A model generated the notes under the pieces. The model was given only the letters and a program-made list of their open reading frames with translations, searched no databases and had not been told where the DNA came from. Source: Nocardia fusca NBRC 14340 (GTDB lineage: Bacteria > Actinomycetota > Actinomycetes > Mycobacteriales > Mycobacteriaceae). From it: a stretch of 64,000 bases of DNA. How positions within the stretch are numbered: position 1 is the stretch's first letter; each line of letters opens with the position of its first letter. The stretch is from positions 1-64,000 of the forward strand of contig NZ_BDCU01000049.1 in NCBI RefSeq assembly GCF_001618425.1, written 5' to 3'. This document shows, piece by piece, positions 18,075 to 26,922 of this stretch. A program made the translations under genes and the position numbers.

Positions 18075-18925
18075 ACGACACACAGTGGCGGCTGGACGGG
18101 GAGATGTTCGCGCAGGCCGTCCGGGCGTTCGGCCGGGACCGCTTGCCCTACCCGATCCGTGTACTGCCGCTCGGCCCCACCGAGACACCGCCGACATCGG
18201 AGGAGTACGAGCAGGTCCGGCTGGCGGCGGCCCGGCGGCTGGCGGACCTGGCGGACGAACGGTTGTTCCGCGCCCTGGAAACTCTGCTGGAACCACAGGT
18301 TCGCCTCGAGGTCCACGGCATCTACGACCGCGGATTCGAACGGGTGGTGCGCATGCACGCGGGGGTGCGCGGGCAGTCCGCCACGCTCGCTGTCCAGGCG
18401 CCCGGCCCGACAAAGGAATACGGCGGCGATGTCCTGCTGCACACCGTGCCCGACCGGCAGCTGGCGGCCCGGATCGTCGCGTACCTGCCGCGCTGTGCCG
18501 CCGGGATATATCCCACGGTCCACGGTGTGCGCGCCGATATCGGGAAGGTCGAGTACTCCCGCCACCCCACCCGGATGTCGCGGACCGAGGAGATCAACCG
18601 GATCATCCGGCGCCCGCGGTCCGGTATCGGCGAGATCGGGGTGTTCGCGGGCCCGGCGATCGACTCCCGGCCCACCGGCAACCCGCACGGTTTCCACTGG
18701 ATGGACTATCTGCCGCAGGACGGCCGCTATCTGCTGATCAACCACACGAAAGAGGAATTCACTCTTACACCGGGCCCGCCCGCGGAGATCACGCGACGTC
18801 TCCAGCAGGCCGTCGCGACCGTCCGGCCGGCCGCGGCGTCGTCGCCCGGCGTGCGCCGGGACCCGGCCTGGGACGCGGACGACGACTACTACCGGCAACG
18901 TAACGAACGCGGCTGGACGACCTGA
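18071..18925 (+). CDS. EspG-family type VII secretion chaperone
   Basis: The product is 284 residues of the ESX secretion-associated EspG family. EspG proteins are cytosolic and bind the tip of PE-PPE heterodimers to keep them soluble and guide them to the ESX machinery. Family features visible here are the N-terminal LDGEMFAQAVRAFGRDRLPYP, the central GQSATLAVQAPG strand region, and the conserved end of the domain, GFHWMDYLPQDGRYLLINH. The GTG start overlaps the PPE-like stop. No EccB/C/D/E or mycosin gene is in the window, so this is an orphan cassette. Confidence 0.85.
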   Translation: MNDTQWRLDGEMFAQAVRAFGRDRLPYPIRVLPLGPTETPPTSEEYEQVRLAAARRLADLADERLFRALETLLEPQVRLEVHGIYDRGFERVVRMHAGVRGQSATLAVQAPGPTKEYGGDVLLHTVPDRQLAARIVAYLPRCAAGIYPTVHGVRADIGKVEYSRHPTRMSRTEEINRIIRRPRSGIGEIGVFAGPAIDSRPTGNPHGFHWMDYLPQDGRYLLINHTKEEFTLTPGPPAEITRRLQQAVATVRPAAASSPGVRRDPAWDADDDYYRQRNERGWTT

Positions 18926-19028
18926 CCCGGTCCCGTCGCGAAACATCGGGACTTCACATCGGTCGCGCGTGGCGGCCGGTGGGGACATACTTCCCTGGTC
19001 ACGACATGATCATGGAAGGTGTCACGAC

Positions 19029-19448
19029 ATGGGTACTCCCACCGCGCTGGTGTTGTTCGCCGCGGGCCTGCTGTTCTTGACCGCGCTCGGTCTCGGAGTC
19101 TGGAAATGGCAGGCCATGGTCGGTTCGTCCGACGGGGTGGCGCACCCGTACGTGGACATCGCCCACCGGTCGGCCCTGCTGTACTCGTTCGCGACCGCCA
19201 TGATCGCGCTCTTCGTCGAGTTCTCGGCGTGGCCGGCGGCGGTCGACGCGACCGCCGCCGGGCTCCTGGTGCTGATGTTCGTGATCACCATCGCGAACTA
19301 TGTCAGGCACGGCATCCTGCGCGACACCACGAACCAGATGCACAATCCACCGCCGTCGTTCCGATTCGTGCTGGTGGCGCTGATCGTCGGTGAGATCGGT
19401 GGCTTCGCCGTGCTGCTCGCCGGATTCGCCGCCGGTCAGCTCTTCTGA
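19029..19448 (+). CDS. Four-helix membrane protein, unknown
   Basis: The product is 139 residues with four hydrophobic segments at about 5-25, 47-64, 70-92 and 112-135. The loop between segments three and four is polar (RHGILRDTTNQMHNPPP). No family is recognised. The ATG at 19029 follows GGAAGGTGTCACGAC. It is convergent with the P450 gene, whose stop lies 7 bases further on, and about 100 bases after the EspG gene. Confidence 0.65.
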   Translation: MGTPTALVLFAAGLLFLTALGLGVWKWQAMVGSSDGVAHPYVDIAHRSALLYSFATAMIALFVEFSAWPAAVDATAAGLLVLMFVITIANYVRHGILRDTTNQMHNPPPSFRFVLVALIVGEIGGFAVLLAGFAAGQLF

Positions 19449-19455
19449 GCGGGCT

Positions 19456-20658
19456 TCACCACTCGACGAGAAGCTGTTTCGGGCCGCGGACCAGCAGACC
19501 CGATTTCCACGGGATCTCGTCCAGCGGCAGCGAGAGCCGCAAGGACGGGAAACGTTCCAGCAGCGCCTCCAGCGCGACCTGGAGTTCGACGCGCGCCAGT
19601 TGCGCCCCCAGGCAGTGGTGGGCGCCGTAGCCGAACGCCACGTGCGGATTGCGCTGCCGGGTGAGATCCAGGGATTCGGGATCGTCGAAGACGTTCTCGT
19701 CGCGGTTGGCGGCCTGGGTGTTCACGAAAACCGAATCCCCGGCCCGCACGGTCACGCCGCTGAGCACCACGTCCTCGGTGGCCACCCGGGGCTGTCCGGC
19801 ACCGGCGCCGAGCTGCACGTAGCGCAGCAGTTCCTCCACCGCGCCCGGGATCAGCTCGGGCTCCGCGCGCAGCAGCTCCCAGTACTCGCGCTGGGTGAGC
19901 AGCACATAGGTGAAGTTGGCGATCTGGTTGGCGGTGGTCTCGTGGCCCGCGATGAGCAACCCGACACCGAGGTTCACCAATTCCCGTTCGCTGAGGCGGT
20001 CCTCTTCGTCGCGGGCGGCGACCAGCGCGCCGAGCAGATCGTCGGTGGGTCGCTGCCGACGCTCGGCGACCACCTCGGCGAGATAGGTCTCCAGCGAATC
20101 CCGGGCACTCTCGATCTGTTCCCGGGTGTAGGCCGTGGTGGACAGGATCGCGTCGGAGAAATCGCGGAACCGGTGCTGGTCACGTGGCGGCACCCCGAGC
20201 ATTTCGCAGATCACGGTGACCGGTAGTGGCAGCGCGAAACCTTCCACCAGATCGGCGGGCGCACCGGCATGTTCGAGTGCGGTGAGTTTCTCGTCGACTA
20301 TCTCGCGGGTGCGCGGGCGCAGTTCGGCGACCCGGCGGCCGGTGAACGCCTTCGCCACCAGTTTCCGCAACCGGCTGTGCTCGGGCGGGTCCATGCTCAG
20401 CAGCGAATCGGCGCGGACCGGCGCGGGAGTGGCCCGCGGCAGATCCTCCCGGCCGACGGTCGCCGCCCGGCTGAACCGGGGGTCGGCGAGGACCAGTTTG
20501 ACGTCCTCGTATCGGGTGACCAGCCAGCCTTCGCCGCCGTAGGGCAGTTCGACCCAGCAGACCGGCTCTTCACGGCGCAGTTGTGTGAACAGCGGGTCCA
20601 TCTCGAGGCGAACCGGTTCGCCGAAGGGGTATCGACGTACCTCGGTGTTCACGGTCAT
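19456..20658 (-). CDS. Cytochrome P450
   Basis: The product is 400 residues, the normal length of a soluble bacterial P450. It has the I-helix oxygen-activation motif AGHETT, the ExxR motif in EELLRY, and the heme-binding loop FGYGAHHCLGAQLARVEL with Cys349. The overall pattern resembles the CYP105-like group, which hydroxylates varied secondary metabolites and xenobiotics; the substrate is unknown and no ferredoxin gene is adjacent. It lies downstream of the TetR gene on the same strand, with a perfect palindrome between them that probably acts as its operator. Confidence 0.93.
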   Translation of the reverse strand: MTVNTEVRRYPFGEPVRLEMDPLFTQLRREEPVCWVELPYGGEGWLVTRYEDVKLVLADPRFSRAATVGREDLPRATPAPVRADSLLSMDPPEHSRLRKLVAKAFTGRRVAELRPRTREIVDEKLTALEHAGAPADLVEGFALPLPVTVICEMLGVPPRDQHRFRDFSDAILSTTAYTREQIESARDSLETYLAEVVAERRQRPTDDLLGALVAARDEEDRLSERELVNLGVGLLIAGHETTANQIANFTYVLLTQREYWELLRAEPELIPGAVEELLRYVQLGAGAGQPRVATEDVVLSGVTVRAGDSVFVNTQAANRDENVFDDPESLDLTRQRNPHVAFGYGAHHCLGAQLARVELQVALEALLERFPSLRLSLPLDEIPWKSGLLVRGPKQLLVEW

Positions 20659-20693
20659 AGGGTCTCCCTTTCCCGACGCCCGGCGGCTCCCTT

Positions 20694-20709
20694 GTAAGCG
20701 GTTGCTTAC
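20694..20709. promoter_or_regulatory. TetR-type operator candidate
   Basis: GTAAGC-GGTT-GCTTAC is a perfect inverted repeat, 35 bases before the P450 start codon and just after the TetR gene. Its size and AT-rich ends in GC-rich DNA fit a TetR-family binding site, most likely for the adjacent regulator controlling the P450 gene. Confidence 0.65.
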
Positions 20710-20758
20710 TTAGGCAGGGTAAGGGTTTTCCCGAGGTGGCGTCAACGACGTAACAGCG

Positions 20759-21355
20759 TTACGCCGGAGGGAATCTCGTATCGTTGCGCTCCAGCAGCAC
20801 TTCCGCCGCCCGCAGCACATGACCGGCGACCTGCGCCGGGTCCGCGCTGTGCAGCGGCTCCCGGTGCAGCACCGACCGAACCAGCCCGATCCCCAGCAGC
20901 CAGGCCAGCAGCAGATCCGCACGCAACTCCCCGTCGCCACCGTCGGTGAGGGTCGACAGGGCCCGGATGTACTCCTCCCCCAACTCCCGGCGGATCACCG
21001 ACGCGCCTTCTTCGTGTCCGCTGGAACGCAACGCCGCCTGTAACCAATTACCCGGCGAGACAGTCTCGCCCGGCTCCAGCGCGCGCTCCAGCAACCGCGA
21101 CAGCAACGCGTCCACCGGCCCGGCGTCGAGCACCGACCGCCCGCGATCGGTCATCGTCGCCCGGAAGAGTTCGTCCTTGTTCCCGAAATAGCGGAAGAGC
21201 AGAGCCTGGTTCACCCCGGCACGGGTGGCGATATCGCGTACGGTGGCGCGCTCGTACCCCCGTTCGGCGAACAATTCCTGCGCCGCCGCCAGAATCGCGG
21301 CCCGCGTGGCCGAGGAATCCCGTCGACGACCGACCAACTCGTTTCCGCTGACCAT
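20759..21355 (-). CDS. TetR-family transcriptional regulator
   Basis: The product is 198 residues. The N-terminal helix-turn-helix is typical: TRAAILAAAQELFAERGY, then VRDIATRAGVNQALLFRYFG, with NKDELF after it (residues about 17-62). The C-terminal ligand-binding part is of the TetR_C type. The ATG at 21355 is chosen because CGGAGGGTGC precedes it. It sits upstream of the P450 gene on the same strand and divergent from the VOC gene, so it probably represses the P450 gene through the palindrome at 20694. Confidence 0.9.
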   Translation of the reverse strand: MVSGNELVGRRRDSSATRAAILAAAQELFAERGYERATVRDIATRAGVNQALLFRYFGNKDELFRATMTDRGRSVLDAGPVDALLSRLLERALEPGETVSPGNWLQAALRSSGHEEGASVIRRELGEEYIRALSTLTDGGDGELRADLLLAWLLGIGLVRSVLHREPLHSADPAQVAGHVLRAAEVLLERNDTRFPPA

Positions 21356-21496
21356 GCACCCTCCGCTCCGCGTGCCATTTGGAAGAGCAGCGTAAGGCAC
21401 ACCGGATCGGACAAAGCGGGCGCCCAGCAACGCCCCCGCACACCGCCTCGTCGCAATCCACCCTGGACGTCGGCCGGGCTGGGGCTTTACGCTCGA

Positions 21497-21895
21497 ATGA
21501 CCATGCCGGAACTCCTCGGGATCAACCATCTGACCCTGTCCACGACGGATCTGGACCAGGTCGTGGCGTACTACACCGGAGTGCTCGGGGCACGGCTGGC
21601 CTTCGAGCGGCCCGCCTCGGGCACCGACCCTCGTATCGCGGTCCTCGACGTCGGGGGCGCCGACCACCTGGCGATCGTCGAGACCACGACCGGACCGCCC
21701 ACCGACCTCGACCCGCTCGGGCGGGCCGGATGGGGTCTACGCCTGGCGACCTACGCCCAGCTGTGCGAGGTTCGCGAACGGATCATGGGCGCCGGGCTCC
21801 CGGCCGGGCCGATCGAGACACTCCCCACCCAGTGGACGATGACAGCCCAGGACCCGGACGGCCGCCCGGTCGATATCCGGGCCCACCGCCCCTGA
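21497..21895 (+). CDS. VOC-family (glyoxalase-like) protein
   Basis: The product is 132 residues with a vicinal oxygen chelate fold: INHLTLSTTDLDQVVAYYTG gives the first metal-site histidine, HLAIVE the second region, and QDPDGRPVDIRAH the usual C-terminal strand. Members include glyoxalase I, dioxygenases and resistance proteins; this one cannot be assigned. An ATG two codons further in (21503) is an alternative start. It diverges from the TetR gene. Confidence 0.82.
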   Translation: MTMPELLGINHLTLSTTDLDQVVAYYTGVLGARLAFERPASGTDPRIAVLDVGGADHLAIVETTTGPPTDLDPLGRAGWGLRLATYAQLCEVRERIMGAGLPAGPIETLPTQWTMTAQDPDGRPVDIRAHRP

Positions 21896-21941
21896 GCCGG
21901 CTTACGCGCCCACCCGCATCACTCGTGCAGCTGCCGAGCGG

Positions 21942-22493
21942 CTATCCACGCAACGCCGATCGGGCCTCCATGAGGGCGAAACCGAGCAGGTTCAACCCCT
22001 TCCACCGCATAGGGTCCGCCGCACCCGGGTCGTCCGCCGCGAGCCCGATACCCCAGACCCGGTCCACCGGGCTGGCCTCGACCAGCACCCGATCCCCGGT
22101 ATCCAGCAGGAAACGCCGCAACTCCTCGTGCTGACCGAACTTCGCGATATTGCCCGCGACGACGATACCGAATCGATGCACGCCCCACAGCTCCTCGTCG
22201 AAACCGCCGATCCGCCGCCCCCACGCCTTCGCCGCTCCGGGGCTACCCGCCTCCAGCACCTCCGCGGCGATCGCCCCGTCGTCGAACAGCATCGCCTTCC
22301 GCCACATCATGTAATGCTCGGCCGTCGGAAAGACCTTTCCGTCGACCGTGAATTCCGCCGGCCACCACTGGCTGAGGCAACCGGCACCGACCGATCCGTC
22401 GCTCCGGGGGTGATGGCCCCAGAACGGCAGGTACTTCACCCGGCCGCTCTCGGCCACGATATGGATCAACTCACTGACACTCCGTGCCATCAT
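21942..22493 (-). CDS. NADAR-family protein
   Basis: The product is about 183 residues of the NADAR (YbiA/COG3236) family, N-glycosidase-like proteins linked to ADP-ribose or riboflavin-intermediate metabolism. Hallmarks are CLSQWWPAEFTVDGKVFPTAEHYMMW (in part), AKAWGRRIGGFDEELW, and WGIGLAADDPGA with WKGLNLLGFALME at the end. The start is either ATG at 22493 or the adjacent ATG at 22490. It stands alone between a VOC gene and an Rv3235-like gene. Confidence 0.88.
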   Translation of the reverse strand: MMARSVSELIHIVAESGRVKYLPFWGHHPRSDGSVGAGCLSQWWPAEFTVDGKVFPTAEHYMMWRKAMLFDDGAIAAEVLEAGSPGAAKAWGRRIGGFDEELWGVHRFGIVVAGNIAKFGQHEELRRFLLDTGDRVLVEASPVDRVWGIGLAADDPGAADPMRWKGLNLLGFALMEARSALRG

Positions 22494-22584
22494 CCGGTCA
22501 ACCCTGCCCGAAACGCGTGGACAGCGCATCCGGCTTTCGATCGGCCGGAGCTGCCCGTACTCCCGGCGCAGGCCACGGGCGGTT

Positions 22585-23328
22585 TCACAGGACGCGCAGC
22601 GCGGTCACCTTCCAGGGGGTGGTGCTGCCGCGCTCGATACGCCCGGCGAGGACCAGGCGGCGCGGACCGCGCTGGTAGGTGGCGACCATCTCCGCCGCCC
22701 GCTCCTCCACCTGGAACAACCGCACAGTGCCGGGCACGGCCGACCCGAGGGTCCGGCCGGGAGCGTGATCGCCTGCCACCAGGGCGCCGATGGCGCCGAC
22801 CAGCCCGGGCGTGCACAGGGCGGTGAGCTGCGCGACCGGGCGCCGGCGGTCGAGTACCTCGAGCAGGATCCGGACCGAGGTCGTGGCGAAGGCCCGGGCA
22901 CCGGCGGGTTCCGGGTTCCGGGCCGTATCGTGGCCGGCACGCTGGGCTCGCCGGATGCCCGCGGGGGCACTGTGGTTGCGCCGGAGCGTCTTCCGCTCCG
23001 GGCGGGTCACGCAGTCTCGGACGGATGATTCCCGGTGCGTAGCGAGATCATCGGCCCTCGTCTCCACCTGGCCACACGGTTTCGAGGCCGGACCGGAATC
23101 GAGCGCTGTCGCGAGCCGGCTCCGGGCGGACTCGGCGACCACTTCTCCGGGAGACTCCGGTGACGGGACCGCGGCCCCGGAAGCGGCCGCCCGCTGGGGA
23201 GGCCCGGCGGCCGGACCTTCGGCACACGCCCGATCAACCCCCGGAGGGGCGCCGGCTCGCGCACACGACCGGCGCACCGACGGTTCGTATCCCGGCACCC
23301 GATGGAGAACCGGCTGGAAATCACACAT
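22585..23328 (-). CDS. Rv3235-like (DUF6459-type) protein
   Basis: The product is up to 247 residues. The N-terminal 140 residues are Arg/Ala/Pro-rich and probably disordered, and the true start may be further in. The conserved C-terminal domain (VRILLEVLDRRRPVAQLTAL, then VRLFQVEERAAEMVATYQRG, then WKVTALRVL) matches the mycobacterial Rv3235 family, usually encoded near secA, of unknown role. No secA is in the window. Confidence 0.7.
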   Translation of the reverse strand: MCDFQPVLHRVPGYEPSVRRSCARAGAPPGVDRACAEGPAAGPPQRAAASGAAVPSPESPGEVVAESARSRLATALDSGPASKPCGQVETRADDLATHRESSVRDCVTRPERKTLRRNHSAPAGIRRAQRAGHDTARNPEPAGARAFATTSVRILLEVLDRRRPVAQLTALCTPGLVGAIGALVAGDHAPGRTLGSAVPGTVRLFQVEERAAEMVATYQRGPRRLVLAGRIERGSTTPWKVTALRVL

Positions 23329-23534
23329 TTTCTACGCCCCCTTTGCGAAACGGATCGCCCCCACGACGTTTCCTTCCGCGACAGCATCGCACCTCCGGGC
23401 GCGGCAGTACAGACGATCATCGGATCGTTCACCGGAAACCCGGTCGCGGCGGCGTGTTCGGCGGACCCGCCGACGATTCGGCGAGTCGTGCGCACTACGC
23501 GCGGGTCCGGGGTGTCGGAATCGATTGCTAACTT

Positions 23535-23548
23535 GAACGCTACCGTTC
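23535..23548. promoter_or_regulatory. Short palindrome upstream of 23577
   Basis: GAACG-CTAC-CGTTC is a perfect 5-base inverted repeat 28 bases before the GTG at 23577, in an AT-richer part of the gap. It resembles a TetR-type operator half-site arrangement, but it is short. Confidence 0.3.
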
Positions 23549-23576
23549 GTTCGCTTTTCACATATCGGGAGAGTTA

Positions 23577-24281
23577 GTGCTCGGCCATTCCCATGCCACC
23601 AGCGGCGCGCTCGCGTTCGTCACCGCCGCCACCCTCGTCCCGACTCCGGTGATGGAGGTGGTGCAGGGGCCGGTGGAGATCAGCGCGCTCGAACTCGTGC
23701 TGGGAGCGTTGATCACGGCGGGCGCGGCATTGCTCCCCGATATCGATCACCCGAACGGCACCATCGCGCAATCGCTCGGACCGGTGAGCAACGTACTCGC
23801 GAAGGGGGTCTCGGTGGTGTCCGGCGGACATCGCAAGGGAACGCACGGCTTGCTGTTCATCCTGCTCGCCGGGTGGGCGACCTGGGCCGGAGTGCACCAT
23901 CTCGGCCGGTATTTCACCCTGAGCATGATCTTCGTGATGCTCGCCTTCGGGGTGCGGGCGCTGCACCTGACGCCGAAGGGCGATTCGCTGCGCGCCTACG
24001 GCATGTGTGTGCTGCTGGCCGGCGGCGGCACCGTACTGATGGATCGCTGGCTACCGGACGCGCCCTACTGGCTACCGTTCGCGATCGGGCTGGGGACGCT
24101 CATCCATATCGTCGGCGACTGCCTCACCGACCGGGGGTGTCCGCTGCTGTGGCCGCTGAAGCCCCGGCTGGCGTTGCCGATCATCTCCCGGACCGGGAAC
24201 AAGGTGGAGACCTGGGTACTGACCCCGCTGATGGGCCTGGTCACGGTCGGGTTGCTGTACGTGTACGCAGTGCCCGACTAG
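23577..24281 (+). CDS. YdjM-like membrane-bound metal-dependent hydrolase
   Basis: The product is 234 residues with several membrane segments. The N-terminal HSHATSGALAF and the LLPDIDHPNGTIAQ motif, with GHRKGTHGLL, supply the histidines and aspartates of the DUF457/YdjM family of putative membrane metal-dependent hydrolases. A later histidine in LIHIVGDCLTDRGCPLLWP completes the pattern. The biological substrate is unknown. It uses a GTG start after GGGAGAGTTA. Confidence 0.85.
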   Translation: MLGHSHATSGALAFVTAATLVPTPVMEVVQGPVEISALELVLGALITAGAALLPDIDHPNGTIAQSLGPVSNVLAKGVSVVSGGHRKGTHGLLFILLAGWATWAGVHHLGRYFTLSMIFVMLAFGVRALHLTPKGDSLRAYGMCVLLAGGGTVLMDRWLPDAPYWLPFAIGLGTLIHIVGDCLTDRGCPLLWPLKPRLALPIISRTGNKVETWVLTPLMGLVTVGLLYVYAVPD

Positions 24282-24349
24282 TCCGTGCGCGATCGACACA
24301 CAGGCACCGAGCCTGTCCTCACCTGCGCGTATTCGCATAGTGTTCGGCT

Positions 24350-25063
24350 ATGACCGAGGCAGCGGAAGACCAGTACCTCCCGCAGACCGGACTGGCGGCG
24401 AAACTCAATTGGCTGCGGGCCGGGGTGCTGGGCGCCAACGACGGGATCGTCTCGACCGCTGGTCTCGTGGTGGGGGTCGCGGCCGCGTCGTCGAATACCG
24501 ACGCGATTCTCACCGCGGGTATCGCGGGTATCAGCGCGGGCGCTATTTCCATGGCGGTCGGTGAGTACGTCTCGGTGAGCACCCAGCGCGATACGGAGAA
24601 GGCACTGCTGGAGCAAGAGAGCCGGGAGCTGGAACAGGATCCGGCCGATGAACTCAACGAACTCACCGCCATCTACCACGCCAAGGGGTTGTCCGCGGAA
24701 ACCGCGCGGAAGGTGGCCGAGGAGCTCACCGCCTACGATGTGTTCGCCGCGCACGCCGAGGCCGAGCTGGGACTGAACCCCGACGAGCTGACCAATCCGT
24801 GGCACGCCGCAGTGTCCTCGGCGGTCTCGTTCACCGTCGGCGCGCTGCTGCCGCTGCTGGCGATCTTGCTCCCGCCGGAGTCGGCGCGGATACCGGTCAC
24901 CATGGTCGCGGTCCTGCTGGCCCTGGCGCTCACCGGTTCGATCAGTGCCGGGCTCGGTGGCAGCAGCCGGCCACGAGCGATGGCCCGGGTGGTGATCGGT
25001 GGTGCGCTGGCGATGGCGGTCACCTACGGGATCGGCCAGCTCGCGGATGTCACCGGTATCTGA
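24350..25063 (+). CDS. VIT1/CCC1-family transporter
   Basis: The product is 237 residues of the VIT family (vacuolar iron transporter/nodulin-21-like), expected to move iron or manganese across the membrane. Features are LRAGVLGANDGIVSTAGLVVG at the N-terminus, AISMAVGEYVSVSTQRDTE in the second helix, a cytosolic acidic region (residues about 85-150) that binds metal in plant VIT1, and the C-terminal membrane helices. It may be exporting Fe(II) or Mn(II) to avoid toxicity; this is inferred from the family. Confidence 0.9.
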   Translation: MTEAAEDQYLPQTGLAAKLNWLRAGVLGANDGIVSTAGLVVGVAAASSNTDAILTAGIAGISAGAISMAVGEYVSVSTQRDTEKALLEQESRELEQDPADELNELTAIYHAKGLSAETARKVAEELTAYDVFAAHAEAELGLNPDELTNPWHAAVSSAVSFTVGALLPLLAILLPPESARIPVTMVAVLLALALTGSISAGLGGSSRPRAMARVVIGGALAMAVTYGIGQLADVTGI

Positions 25064-25144
25064 TCTGCCACGAATCCTGTTGCCGGAGCGAGTCTTCCGG
25101 TAAGTGAACCAGCGCCGAGTCGGATATTTTGCTGTACTTGGCGG

Positions 25145-25951
25145 GTGAGTTCTCTTTTCGCCGTATTGCCCGCGGCCGGTATCGAGTCGGCCGCACAGGC
25201 TTACGAGCGTTATCGGTCCCTGGCCGGCGCACCCGAGCCGACCCCGCCACTGCCACCGGTGGGGGTCGTGTGCACGCTGATCCACCGCTCCGGAACCGGC
25301 TTGCGGGTGTACCGGCGGCCCGAAGCCCGCGGGGCACTGCTGGAGGCCACCGTCGATGATCGTTTCGACTGCCTGCGCGCACTGCTGGCCCTCACCGCCG
25401 ATCGCGACCTGGCCGTGCTCGATGTCGCCACCCGCCGCTTCTACAATCCGCGGGGCGCCGCCCGGGTCCCGGTGACGGCGGGCGATTTCCGGCTGCCCTA
25501 TCTCACCGAGAGCATTCTCGACGAGATCCTGGAGACTCCGCCGGATCCGCGCGACCCGGCCCTGAAGGTGATCCGCGCCCCCATGTGCCATATCCGGGCG
25601 CGCCGATTACCGGAGGAGATATTCGAGCTCGAGCATCGCGACCTCGACGCCTTCTTCCAGCTCTACACCGACGACGCCATCCTGGTGCGCAAGACGATCT
25701 GGGCCTGGGCGACCGGTGATCCGTGGTGGCAGCAGGCCATCGCCTGGCAGCCGATCGAAGCCCCGGATCCGAGACGCCGCCGCCCGCCCGAGGACGATAT
25801 CGATTCCGTCCTGGCCGAACTACGGCAGATGGCCGAGGAGACGCCGTTCGAACTCGGCGCGCTGGACCTGATCTCGGCCCTGGGCGATGTCGACAACCAG
25901 GCCCAGGCCATTCTGGACCGCGCGAATATCGACGGCCCGGATCAGCCCTGA
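25145..25951 (+). CDS. Hypothetical soluble protein
   Basis: The product is 268 residues and unrecognised. It has no signal peptide or membrane helix. Notable segments are VGVVCTLIHRSGTGLRVYRR, a tryptophan-rich stretch (WAWATGDPWWQQAIAWQP, about residues 187-204) and an acidic C-terminus. The start is the GTG at 25145. It is convergent with the Mce operon, with only 14 bases to the mceF stop and no hairpin between them that I can see. Confidence 0.6.
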   Translation: MSSLFAVLPAAGIESAAQAYERYRSLAGAPEPTPPLPPVGVVCTLIHRSGTGLRVYRRPEARGALLEATVDDRFDCLRALLALTADRDLAVLDVATRRFYNPRGAARVPVTAGDFRLPYLTESILDEILETPPDPRDPALKVIRAPMCHIRARRLPEEIFELEHRDLDAFFQLYTDDAILVRKTIWAWATGDPWWQQAIAWQPIEAPDPRRRRPPEDDIDSVLAELRQMAEETPFELGALDLISALGDVDNQAQAILDRANIDGPDQP

Positions 25952-25965
25952 ACCCACCGGTCCGG

Positions 25966-26922
25966 TTATTTGACCCCTACCCGCAGCCGCACCGAATCGT
26001 CGGTGGTGCTCTGCAGCGCCTGGCCGATCAGGCTGCCGATATCGAGTTGCGGCACGGCGCCGTTCAGCGCGTCGGTGAGGGGCACCAGCCCGGGTTGCAG
26101 AGCGGCCAGTTCGGGGCCGGCCTCGTCGAGGAATTCACGCAGCCGCTGGAGCAGCGATACCAGCCCGTCGTCGCGCAGATACATCTCCGGTGAGCCCTCG
26201 GCGCCGGTGAACCGGCCCACCGCTTCGACGAAATCATCGAGTACTTCGGCGAACCGGGTGAATTCGGTGGCCGCGGCCGAGGTGGCCGGGCCCGACCAGT
26301 CGCTGTCCGCGGCGGCGGTCTCGAAATTGTCGAGCAGTTCGGCGATACGCGGTTCCCGGGACATGATCGTGGCCGCCAGCAGATCGGCGGCGCGGGTGAG
26401 TTCGGGCAGCGCCGCGTCGGTGCCGTGCAGGGCATCGCGCAGGGTCCGCACCAGCGATCCCATGGTCGCCGGGTCGAGCTGGTTCATGGTCCGGGTCACC
26501 ATCCGCGCGGCCTCCGGAATCGACAGCGGGCTGTGGATGTCCTCCGACTCCAGCCGTTGCCCGTCACGCAGGTACGGGCCCGCCCCGGTCTCGGGCGCGA
26601 ACTGTACATAGGGTTCCCCGAGCGCCGAGAGGTGTTCGACGGTGACCACGCTGTCGACGGGCAAACGGTGGGAATCATCCACCCGGAATCCGACTTCCAC
26701 CCCGTCGGCGACGCGGTCCACGGAGGTCACCCGGCCGACCTCGATACCGGTGAGCAGGACCGGCGAACCCACGCCGAGCCCGCCGGAGTCGTCGAGGACC
26801 AGTGCGGCGTTCAGGTACTCGGTGAACGGGTCCGCGCGCACCACACCGAAGGTCAGATAGCTCGCGCCGAGCACGGTGATGGCCGCGATACCGCCCAGCG
26901 AGGCCAGTGGCCCGATCTTCAT
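25966..26922 (-). CDS. Mce family protein MceF
   Basis: The product is 318 residues and the last gene of the operon. One N-terminal membrane helix (IAAITVLGASYLTFGVV) is followed by the MCE/MlaD domain (about residues 40-115, GLGVGSPVLLTGIEVGRVTS) and a long helical region that in Mce complexes forms the lipid-conducting tube. The C-terminal tail is short for an MceF. Its ATG overlaps the mceE stop by four bases. No Mce-associated (mas) gene follows on this strand. Confidence 0.88.
   Translation of the reverse strand: MKIGPLASLGGIAAITVLGASYLTFGVVRADPFTEYLNAALVLDDSGGLGVGSPVLLTGIEVGRVTSVDRVADGVEVGFRVDDSHRLPVDSVVTVEHLSALGEPYVQFAPETGAGPYLRDGQRLESEDIHSPLSIPEAARMVTRTMNQLDPATMGSLVRTLRDALHGTDAALPELTRAADLLAATIMSREPRIAELLDNFETAAADSDWSGPATSAAATEFTRFAEVLDDFVEAVGRFTGAEGSPEMYLRDDGLVSLLQRLREFLDEAGPELAALQPGLVPLTDALNGAVPQLDIGSLIGQALQSTTDDSVRLRVGVK

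Noticed and set aside
23007..23561. A 184-codon minus-strand frame upstream of and overlapping the Rv3235-like gene
   Set aside because: It overlaps in another frame, has no recognised domain, and the Rv3235-like frame carries the conserved C-terminal domain.
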